From positions 56,349 to 120,348 of the forward strand of contig VFIW01000126.1 in assembly GCA_006386115.1 (NCBI GenBank): DNA of 64,000 nucleotides, given 5' to 3'. The position numbers and the translations under genes were made by a program. Below, one piece after another: positions 23,307 to 33,035 of this stretch. Each line of letters begins with the position of its first letter. Within the stretch, counting starts at the first letter, position 1. The notes beneath the pieces are model-generated. The model ran no database searches. It was given only the letters and a program-made list of their open reading frames with translations, and had not been told where the DNA came from. The stretch is from Globisporangium splendens (lineage: Eukaryota > Oomycota > Peronosporomycetes > Pythiales > Pythiaceae).

Positions 23307-24089
23307 ATGGGCAAGCGCGGCGTGTTGTATCTGTTGTGTGTGGCGCTGCTCGTGGCGGTGGCCGCGGCGCAGGACCTCTATGAAATGCTGGGCGTGTCTG
23401 CGTCTGCGACGCCTGCGCAGATGAAGAAGGCGTGAGTGTTTGTTGTGTCCATTTCCTCCACACATGCGTGTCAATCTGCTCCTTCGTTCACCTCTCGTTA
23501 GATACCGCAAGCTCTCGCTCAAGTACCACCCGGACAAGCAAACGGAGGAGACCCGTGAAGCCGTGAAGGAAAAGTTCGTCAAGGTCACGAACGGTGAGTA
23601 GCTGGTTTGCTTTTTCCATACGTGTGCCGTTAATGCTGGCGAGCTCATTCATCTTCGTGCTCTTCTCTCACAGCGTACCGCGTGCTTTCGGACCCTGCGC
23701 GCCGTGAGAAGTACGACTTGTATGGCATCGCCGACGAACAAGAGTTCAAGTAAGCCACGCAACTGTGTTTTAAAATTGCCTCCATGCATTAGTTGGAAAG
23801 ATGGAGGTTCGTAATCATTTTTGTCTGATGCGGTGCAGGAATTTCGACGAAGCACTTCGTTTCTCCCACGAAGGCGTGGAAGACTCACTTCTCAACTGGC
23901 TCGGTCTTGTCGCGATTCTTGCCATCGGCATCGTGCCGATCGTGATCATGCAGCGCAACCGAACAAAGCCTCTCAAAAAGAGACGTGAGGTATTTTTCTA
24001 ATGGCATGTGCAACCGTGCGTGGCTTCCTCATCATGATGTTGCTGTCTTGACTGTACTTGCAGGCCCTGCGAAGCCTGTCAAGAAATAG
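23307..24089 (+). CDS. ER membrane J-protein (DnaJ domain)
   Basis: Five exons (23307-23431, 23502-23593, 23674-23749, 23839-23984, 24064-24089) give 154 residues. Residues 1-21 form a signal peptide (MGKRGVLYLLCVALLVAVAA). A J domain follows from about residue 22, with DLYEMLGVSASATPAQMKKA and the HPD motif at residues 51-53, then AYRVLSDPARREKYD. One membrane helix (NWLGLVAILAIGIVPIVIM) lies near residues 112-132, with a short lysine-rich tail. It should sit in the ER with the J domain in the lumen and stimulate an Hsp70/BiP ATPase there. The tail KPVKK is not a canonical KKxx retrieval signal. It resembles a small ERdj-type protein rather than a full Sec63 or DNAJC1. All five junctions keep frame. 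Confidence 0.9.
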
Positions 24090-24420
24090 ACTCACGGCGA
24101 CTTCGACCAACAACTTCAAGCAGGACTTCACAGCAAAGAGACGCCAATACGTGAACAACCCAGGGCTGGTGAACCAATGAGTGATAAAATGCGAATTGCT
24201 GTTGTTTTGCGCAACGCTTTCCTTGCGATGTCGTCGAAAACTCGGAAAGTGATTCATAAAGAATTGCAGAATGCCCTTTGCATTCTTTAAACTGCTGGTT
24301 CGGTCTGTTTCTTTTTTTTTGTTTTTTTTGCAAACAAAGCCTTTCATGGCTCACAACTATTTCCAAGAAGCGTGAAATGACCATTCACTCAACCAAGCAC
24401 CAAGCAAACATAACACCCAT
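24090..24420. other. Convergent intergenic gap
   Basis: This 331-bp stretch lies between the ends of the J-protein and amidase genes, which converge. It contains T-rich runs at about 24307-24330 that may belong to 3' ends. Nothing else is visible. Confidence 0.4.
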
Positions 24421-26441
24421 TTAGTCGCGAGGAAACTTGACTGCATCGTCGATGATCGAGAAGTACACCTCGGGCTTCTTCTGCTTGGCTTCGTAGAGGC
24501 GCTCCGTCGCGTGCGCGAGACGCAACATGATGTCTTCTTCCCAGTGGTTTGCCTGGAACTGGAGCGAAATAGGTAGACCACCCTTGTCGTATCCGATCGG
24601 CACTGCAATGCCTGGAATCCCGATGAAGTTTCCATACACGCTGAAGCGGAAGATGTCACCAAGCTGGCCGGCGTTCAACTCTCCCACGTCAAGAGCATCG
24701 GTAGGGATCTCCGGAGCAGTGATACCCGTTGTCGGGGTCACAAACACATCCACCTTGCTGAAAACTTGCTCTTCAAACTGACGCAGAGCGAACGCGCGCA
24801 CTTTCTGGGCTGCAAGGAAGTCGAGCGACGAAAAACTACGTCCAAACGTGATCACAAGCTGCACTTCTGGGGACATCTCACTGAAACGACTGTAGTACTT
24901 GTCAAAGCTGGCAGCAAACTCCGAGCTGATCGTGACACTGTGCGACGTATGGATCGCGGTGAGGTAGTTCAACTTCGTCTCAATCAGCTCTGCGCCACGA
25001 GCCTTCAGCTCTTGCATGGCCTTGTTCACGGCTGAAGCCACTTCAGGAGACGAGTGGTTCGAGTAATCGCTGAAATAGCCGATCTTGACTCCCTTCAGGC
25101 TTCTCGTGTCTTCAAACGAGTGCAGGTCAACTGCAGGTTGCGTGTAGCTGCGAGGGAACGCGTCATCAGCACCACTCATGACTGCATACCCAATAGCAGC
25201 ATCTCGCACACTGCCCGCAATAGGACCAATGTGGCACACAGAAGGACAATCAGGCATGAGAGGAGGAACTCGCTGGAACGTTGGCTTGATGCCCACGACA
25301 CCACACAGACCAGCTGGGATGCGAATGGAGCCACCGCCGTCAACACCAAGTGCCAGAGGAACGATTCCAGAAGCGACGATTGCAGCCGAGCCGCTGGACG
25401 ATCCACCAGTGTAATGCTTCGGGTTGTGCGGGTTTCGCACAGTACCATAGTGCATGTTGTAGCCTGTCACACCGGCACCGACTTCGTGCATGTTGGTTTT
25501 GCCCAAAATGATAGCACCAGCAGCACGAAGTCGAGCGATAACGGTACTGTCGGCCGTCGCCACACCAGTTTCGATACCGAGGAACGAGGTGCCAGCCGTG
25601 GTGCGGAAGCCCTTGATCTCCGTCTCGTCCTTGATGGCGATGGGTACACCATCCAGCACTCCGAGCGGCTTGCCCTCCGCGTAGCGCTTCGACGATTCCT
25701 TCGCCTGCTCCAAGATCAGATCGTCGTATTTCTCGATAAAGAAGTGCATTGGGTACTCGGACTTTTCATTCTCGGCCACGGCGGCAAGCACTGCACGGGC
25801 GACTTGCAACGGTGTTAGTTCTCCCGACGCGTATCGAGAGGTGTAGTCGGCAATGGACCAGTGCTTGAAGTTGGATGTCTTCTTGGTAACGCCCATAGCG
25901 CTGAATTCCTCCAGAGACATTTGCTCAGCAGGCTTCTTGACGGACGTTTTCGGGTCAATGTACGGAAGGAACACGGGCATGTCAGGAACAAAGGACGCGA
26001 CTCTGATAAATAAACAGCGGTGTTAGCAAAAAAAAACCTTAGTCTTTGAGACAGAGAGGACACGATCGCAATGGTAGCGATGGCAACGTACTTGCGCACT
26101 TCAATGATCTTGTTGTCCTTGGCCAACGTTCCCGTGATGACGCGTCCGATCACTGGCAAGTGGATCAACTGCGCCAATATCTACTTGCACAAAAGAAGGG
26201 AACAAAAGGCAAATACATTAGCGCTGATACTGTGCGTGACTCGTGAAGATGCAAAACGTACCTGGAGCGGCTTGCCAAAGAGCCGAGGGGACGCGAGGTT
26301 GACGAGGTCGTAGCCGCCCTCGGCAATGCGTCCGTACTCGAGCTGCAGCTGCTCATAGCTCGGCAGTTTCTCCTTCTCGCCGAGCAGCAGCAGCGCGCTG
26401 AAGAGCGCGACCACGAGTGCCAGCACCAGGCCGATCCGCAT
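24421..26441 (-). CDS. Amidase-signature hydrolase, FAAH-like, N-terminally membrane anchored
   Basis: Three exons (26441-26262, 26180-26092, 26002-24421) give 616 residues. Residues 1-23 (MRIGLVLALVVALFSALLLL) form a signal anchor, as in fatty-acid amide hydrolase. The amidase-signature core shows LDGVPIAIKDE with the catalytic Lys. GGSSSGSAAIVASG holds the cis-Ser and nucleophile region, and GVDGGGSIRIPAGLCGVVG continues the core. All Ser-cisSer-Lys triad positions look intact. Such enzymes hydrolyse amides, either lipid amides (FAAH) or small amides; substrate cannot be fixed here. The 100-residue extension before the core, with a PVIGRVITGTL stretch, fits membrane-bound eukaryotic members. 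It is divergent from the acyl-CoA-binding protein gene, with 473 bp between the starts. Confidence 0.9.
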
Positions 26442-26914
26442 GCTTGTCCGCGTTTCTTGAAATGTGCTGGGTGGAGAACGGGAGGGAAGTGGAGGGATTA
26501 TGGGATGACGGACCATCACTCGAGCAACGCTGACGCTCTACCTCGGTAAATGGATGCATTTCTTAAACGAATACCATAATATTGTATTTCGACTTGCAGA
26601 ATCGCCTCATATTTGATATTCCTTTCAAAACGTATCTTTGTGGTCTTTCCGTTCACAGTCATTTCAACGCGAGCACCGTGCCAGACATCCGCCGCATCAA
26701 CTGGTGAAGTGTTGACGTGAAAAAAAGAAGCCCATCTGTGTTGGACTTCAACCTTTAAAAACACATATCCTTCCACAAACGTTTCATCAAAAGTGCTCCG
26801 AGAGAGGCAGTGGACCTGTGTTATTCCATGCTTCCACTGGCCCTTCTGTTCCTCACGGAATCAGCCAGCAGCACTTAACACGTGCTGGCGCATTAAGCAG
26901 TTCCCAGAGTCGGC
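26442..26914. promoter_or_regulatory. Divergent promoter region, amidase / ACBP
   Basis: This 473-bp gap between two outward-facing starts must hold both promoters. A pyrimidine-rich stretch precedes the amidase start. I see no clear core-promoter consensus and no gene. Confidence 0.4.
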
Positions 26915-28541
26915 ATGCCGTCGCTCATGCGCTCGTCGTCCAGCGCGCCAAGTGCGTCGGCAGCTCCCAGTGCGCTCGGCTCGGTGGTCTCGCAAGCCGC
27001 CGCCATCAACGCGTTCCGCTCGCGCTTGCGGTCGCCTTCGCCCGCCAGCAGCATCGCCGAGACGGAGGACGATCTGGACTTGCTGTCTGCGGCCGCGATG
27101 CTCCCGCCCGTGTCGCCTGCTCAAGCTGCCGCTGGTGCGCACCACACGCATGGCCACTCGGCGTGTGACTCGTGCTCGGCACTAGAGACCGAGTTCGCTG
27201 CGGCAGTGCTTTTCGTCGAGACGTACAACGGTACGACGTCTGTGCTGTGTGTAATTTTTTCGGTGGTGATTCTGAGCTCCACATATCGTCACTTGTATTG
27301 TTGCAACTGCTCTATGAAGGTCCCCACCGGATTCTCACGCAAGAGAACTCGACGCCCAAGAAGGAGTTCTACGCGTTCTACCAGCAAGCGACGGTGGGGC
27401 CGTGCTCGAACGCCGCACCACCACTTGGGCTCTCGAAGATTGAAACCTCCAAGTGGTACGACATCATTCCAGTCCAGGCGTCTTACTTAATCGACAGCGA
27501 TCCTTTTTCTAACAAACTGCATCGCGTATCAGGGAGAAATGGCGCAACTTGGGCCAAATGACGCGTCATGAAGCTATGAAGCGATACACAACAGCTCTGG
27601 ACAACCTGGTTGACGATTGGAGACGCAGCGCGAACGTACGCGTTCCGAACCTTGTCCGCAGTACCAGCGCCGCTTCGTCGACTGCTGAAGATGGCAGCGT
27701 AGTGCTCACTCCGGCAGCCGGAAACGTATGGTCAAATTTGGTAATCGCAGGTGAGATTTAGTTGCATGAGGCTGATTCGTTTATTGTATCCTGTTTCATT
27801 CAAGCAGACGAAGAGGAGAAGTACGAGCATGTTTGAGCGCCTCCCTCGAATCTACGACGAGCTTGGGGAGCTACAAGACCGTGTTGAGGAGGAAACAAAG
27901 AAGCGTGAAGAACTTGAAGCGCACTTGTTGAACTTTACGCGAGAATACGTACGTGAACTAGATATGTTCACCACGAGTGCTGAGGAACATTTTCGCGATT
28001 TTGGCTGATTATGTGTATCTTTGCTATGCTTGCAACAACACTAGAGAGCTATGGTGGCACGAGAAATGGAGCAAGTGGATCAAATGCGTGGACATCTTAC
28101 GTCGCTTGTTAAGACCCTTGAAGATGACGTCACCAGCCACCATGTACGTGCACATCGACTGTGTCGAGCTGTAACCAACATAGGCTAACATAGAAATCCT
28201 GGTCGCTTTTGACGTGTCAGAATGAGCTTCAGCGCGTATCCCAACGTCAACTGGAGATGCTACCGTTGGTGGAAGGTTCAGTGCTTCTAGCATTCGAAAC
28301 ACGAGCTCGTCAAGTGTACCAGATCCTCCAAGGATGGATCCGCAACAAGACTTTCCGGCGTGTGATCTTCTGTCTTTTTCTGTTCCGGTTGTGGAATTTC
28401 ATTCGCAGCCGCCGCATGCCCCAGTTTGTAGCCCAACTGCTGATTCGCTGGCTCGCGACCGTGTCGTCTCTTGATGCACCAAACAGCATTGGCGCTGCTT
28501 CCAGCAGCCAACAGCCACCACGTGCGCTGCTTCGAAGTTAA
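26915..28541 (+). CDS. Acyl-CoA-binding domain protein with coiled coil and C-terminal membrane helix (ACBD5-like)
   Basis: Six exons (26915-27230, 27320-27455, 27533-27740, 27808-27948, 28045-28143, 28221-28541) give 406 residues. A Ser/Ala-rich leader is followed by an acyl-CoA-binding domain at about 85-190. Its markers are ALETEFAAAVLFVETYNG, KKEFYAFYQQATVGPCS (the KQATVG signature), and WEKWRNLGQMTRHEAMKRYT. A coiled coil with ELGELQDRVEEETKKREELE follows. A hydrophobic helix RRVIFCLFLFRLWNFIRSRR lies near residue 345, with about 55 residues after it. This order matches ACBD4/5, which tether peroxisomes to the ER and bind long-chain acyl-CoA; localisation here is inferred. At the third exon end two donors compete: GTAATC at 27741 keeps the frame, while the stronger GTGAGA at 27751 would lead to a stop just downstream. 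Confidence 0.8.
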
Positions 28542-28754
28542 TTTTGCGAAAGATTTTGTGTGCGCGCGTGCTTAAATGCGCTTATGAAAACGATGCGAAA
28601 GGAAGAAGTTGAGAAAGCTTAGTTTCACTATGTTGCCTCTGTTGCTGCTTAATCCAGTTGTATTTTTGAGAACATCGAACGTGCTGAAGAAAGAATTTGC
28701 TGGCATATTATAGGCATGAAGCTTTTGAACAGCTCCCTCTAACGCTAGCCACGA

Positions 28755-31700
28755 CTAACGTCGCGAGACCGCTGCCTGGTAGTTGTCCCAGCACTCAAAG
28801 TGAACTTTGCCGAGTCCATTCGTTAGATCGTAAAAGCGGCCGTCGAACCGACCCGGGGTTTGCACCACAGGCTGGCTGCAGTGCACGCATTTTGGAGCCA
28901 CCGCCATCTGATAGCTGTCCCAGCATTCAAAGTGAACCAACTGCTCGTCTTGGATCTTGTAAAAGCGACCGTCAAAGCGACCAGCGATCTTGACGACAGG
29001 CTCTCCGCACTGCACGCAACGCTTTGCGGTGCTCATTTGGTACGCCTCCATGCACTCACCATGGACCTTACCGCCGGTGATCTCGTAGTATTTGCCATCG
29101 AAACGTCCAGGAATCGCTGCGATGGCTTGGCCGCAGTGGATGCACTTTTCCGCGACTCGGATCTGGTATGCGTCGATGCACTCGGCGTGCACAGTCGCTC
29201 CATCCGGCAAGGTGTACATGCGACCAGAGAAGCGGCCCTCGACCACTTCAATTCTAAAGTGGCAGTCGACGCACACTGGAGTGTTGCGTTCTCGGTAAAT
29301 GTCGACACACGTGTCTTTGCACACACGATCCACTTGCGTCTGTCCGTTCTCACTGTGCGTGAACGTTCGGAATGTTCCTGTAAGCGCTTTCTGGCAGACA
29401 ACACAAATTGGCAACGTTGCCGTGTCGGAAACCGGTACGATCGCCGTCGGCTTCGTCGTGAAAAGCGTCAGCGAGTACTCGAGAGCATACGGGAGATGAC
29501 CATCATACGTCGCCGGGATGACCACAAAAGGCTTTCCTGGTTCTTGGCCGGGGATATCGAGAGACGTCTCAAGCAGGCAGCTTCGGTTAGAAATGAAGGT
29601 TCCCGTTGCAATGACATCGTGAGACAGATCGATTTTACGCTGCATGCGTTCCCCGTTCTTCAGCACCACAGGCGCGATGTAAGACTTGTACTCGTTGAGC
29701 ATGTGGATGCGTCGCGAGGGCTGTTCGAGGACCACGGTCAGCTCACAGCCTTGGGTCGCAGGCGAGAAGAGCTGGTACTGCGGATTCAGGTGCATCGCAT
29801 CTCGGCCACCAAACGTAATGCCATTCCATTCACCTGCAATGATGTGAATGCTCAGGCTCGGGTTGATAGGGTTACCAACCCCGTCAGGGACCGACCGGAA
29901 GTTGAACAGGTTGCGCGACTCGATAAGGTTGCTGAAAAAGCAGTAGAACGCACTAAAGTCCATCCAGTAGGTGTGGTCATTGCGGAACTGGAAACCACAC
30001 TCAATTTTTTGAATGCGCGAAAAAGAGTGCCATTTTGGATCGTCACTCGACCATGCGCCGCCCCACTTTTCAGATTGCGAGTGCGTACCAATACCCCAAC
30101 TATTGCGCAGTTGGATCAACCGCACGTACTCTCCTTTGTAGTCGAGTTCAACCAACTTCATCACACCATATGCGAACGACTTTCGAAGCCCTTTAGGAAG
30201 GTCCATCTCAACATCTTCGTTGCTGCACCCAACCAGGGAGCCAGATTGCAGGGATTTACTGATAGCGTGCCAAGCGTCTTCTTCCGCTGGATATTTTTCT
30301 TGAAGTTTGAAACTTGCTGGTACGCCTCCGTACAAATCTTGCAGACAATAGGTTTCTTGGCCACCGACAATAGCTTCGTAGCCACCGTGCAGCTTGGCGT
30401 ACGCCTTTTCAACGAGAAGAGACCAGATCTCAAACTTTCCATTGCTTCCCGTGAACGATCCGAATACTGGCTTCCCGAATTGACTGCATGGAATGTAGTC
30501 ATCCACAACAACAATACGACTGCGATTGTTTCGCCAAAAGCGGACAGCATAAATCCCTTCGTCGTTGTACTGCTGCTCTCTTGGGAACGTCGTTCCGACT
30601 TCAACACGATCAGGAATGATCAGGTCGCCGTCAAGCTCCGGGAAAAGCTGGGCTAAAGCATTCGGTGACGTTGAGAGAATGGACATAGCACCGAAAAGGT
30701 ACGAATCCGCCAAACGACCGACTCGTAGATCACCAGGAGCGATACCAACGCCAGAAACGCGATTAGCGGACCCAGTCTCACGCGAGCGATCAAATAGGCA
30801 CGTTCCTTGAGCTTGGAAGTAAATCGGGACGAGCACCGACACGCGCGAAACAACTCCAGATTCACTCATATCAACACGGTACCCGGATCCGTCCCCAACC
30901 CCAGAGAATGCCAACGGCTTGTAGTGATCCAGCAAGCTCTTTTCCCACATAAGATCAAAGCGCTGCAGACCGTCTTGCACAAATTCGCTCAAGTGAGTGA
31001 TCATGTTCTTCGTGCAAAGCAGCAAATGATCACGTTTGCGCTTGTTGAGGCCCGTCGTGACGGCATCCTTTGCGATCTTGAGAAAGTTGGGATCCACAGA
31101 GCTGGGATTTTGACGGATGACCTGCAAAATGCTCTCCGCCTCTGCGGGTGACTTGATTGCCATCGAACACACAAGCTTCTTGTCGTCATCCAGCATTGTA
31201 ACCTCCGCATACCTAGTCAACCAAACCAAGAGTCATCAGTAATGGTACAAGCATCCAGTGCAAATTCAACCATCGATTCGTCCACGTACGCTGTTTCGTT
31301 GAAGAAATCGCTGACACGCTTCCACTTCCAGATGTACTCCTCGAGATGTGGATACTTCTTGTTGTTCACATCGCGGTAGAGAGACGACGCGTCAGGTGGG
31401 AACTGAGGATCTGCAAGGAGACTCCGTTAGCACCAAAAAACATATGCAACGAGCGTATACAGGCTAATATATGGCACGGTACCAGTGAACTTCGTGCCGC
31501 TTTGGCGATGCTTGCGCAGCATCTGCATCCACTCGGGGGTATCTGGCAGCGTTCGCGCCTCGTAGTAGCGTTCTTCCGCAGATTCGAGACGCTCATTGCG
31601 CACAACGGTTATGACGTCATTGGCTCGCGTCACATTGTACCCTTCCACACGCTCCATTGGCTGCGTTTTGTTTCGTTCCACTGCACTCGTGATCTCCAAT

Positions 31701-32690
31701 CGGGTCGAGAGTGAATCCATGTTACGCGCGTGGATCACGTTTCGAATCGACACGCCGGCGCCATTGCCACTTGGTTCTTCGCGTTCACCCTCAGGTCTGG
31801 CGCTCACTACGTAAGAGAACGAACGCACTGAAAATTAGCAAACACAAAAACCCCACATTGGAAAGGCAAAGAGAGAACGAAAAAAACGTACCCGACAGAC
31901 TCGAGAGAAGCGAGCTAATACTGTTGACGGACGACGGCATTGCATTGAATTCAAGAGAAGCAGGAGGGGAGGACGGGTCCACCGCTGGCGCGACTGGCTC
32001 CGTCGGCTGGACATACGCAGGCGATGGCGCGATCCCATAGTTTTGGTATGGCGTGACTGGCGCTGGAGGCGTGATGGTTGAATGCTGGGGATCGAAGCCA
32101 ACGCTCACAGACGGAGCCCCGAAAGCGGATCCGGCCAGGGAACCTCCGGATGAGTACGGAGCCGACTCCACTCCAGTGTAAGCAGGTACTGCGGGGGCAG
32201 CAGGCGCGGTATAAGCAGCGGTAGCTGGAGTAGTATAAGCCGGAGGAGCGGAATACGTCGTGGACGAAGCACCAAACAAGTCGCCATCGTCATCCACCAC
32301 CGCAGCAGCAGGAGGTGGGTTCAGCGAAGCCGGTGTCGGGCGTGGGTGACCGCATTCCCCACAGAAGGCTGCGTCTGGGTCGGCAAAGGGGATGAAGCAC
32401 TGCGAGCAGGTCGGCGACGAGATCGGGGGAGTGGGGACCACCGTCGTAGGCGTCAGCGACGACAGGGAACCATAGCGAGGGAGCGTAGTCGATGCAGGAG
32501 CAGCCGGTGTCGCGGCGTACGAAGAGCTGTTGTACGAAGAGTACGGAGCAGGGGTTGGCACGGGAGCTGGCGCGTGGGACGCCGGCGGCGCCGCAGGGAG
32601 GTCCTCGCGGGGAGCCCCACACTCGGCGCAGAAGCGCGCCGTCGCGATCTCGTCGGGTGCCCATCGGTGGCCGCACTCGGTACAAAACAT
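28755..32690 (-). CDS. Calpain-like protein with lost catalytic Cys/His, zinc ribbons and C-terminal zinc repeats
   Basis: Four exons (32690-31892, 31827-31483, 31410-31290, 31212-28755) give 1240 residues. The N-terminus has two zinc-ribbon-like pairs (CTECGHRW...FCAECG and CSQCFIPF...FCGECGH), then a Pro/Ala/Thr-rich linker. The calpain core starts DPQFPPDASSLY, continues through WSLLVEKAYAKLHGGYEAI and ends with LIQLRNSWG. The active-site signature LGDCWFL is LADSYLF here, so Cys is Ser. GHAYSV is SFAYGV, so His is Phe; only the Asn remains. Proteolysis is therefore unlikely. The C-terminus has five repeats of about 43 residues: four good, such as CIHCGQAIAAIPGRFDGKYY then VHGECMEAYQ, and one degenerate. 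Each has CxxC and HxxC like half-LIM units. The intron phases and calpain continuity across exons 2-4 support the model. Confidence 0.85.
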
Positions 32691-33035
32691 CTCGCTTCTT
32701 TTTGCTTCGTTCCCTCGCGCTGTCTTTTTCTCGTGTCTTCAACGCAAACGGTAGAAATGAAAATGGGATGATGACGCCGAGAATCCTCCCAATCAGGCTT
32801 CTATTGAGGTCCACTACAGTACAGGCACTTCAATGTCCAACGTTCTACTGCACCAATCCTAATGGAGAACTTGCACTGTGAACCGACGCGAGTGGATAGG
32901 CAGATTAAACGAACGTGCTGCTGCTGTCAAGACGGAAGAGCTCTAAGCGAGCGCAAAGAGGAAGATGCAGGAGCCGGAGAGCGCTAAACCAACCAAAGAG
33001 CGTGACCATGACTCACTGGAAGGCGGCGATCAACG
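32691..33035. promoter_or_regulatory. Divergent region, calpain-like / adaptor C
   Basis: The gap is 345 bp. On the minus strand, TTTTCATTTCTACCGTTTGC (about 32766-32747) partly resembles the oomycete Inr/FPR consensus upstream of the calpain-like gene. On the plus strand the gap should contain the unresolved first exon of the rightward coiled-coil gene. ATGs at 32861, 32965 and 33008 are each out of frame with it. Confidence 0.35.

Noticed and set aside
28860..30656. 598-codon plus-strand frame
   Set aside because: It is opposite the calpain-like gene, which has clear domain structure, and shows no domain features of its own.
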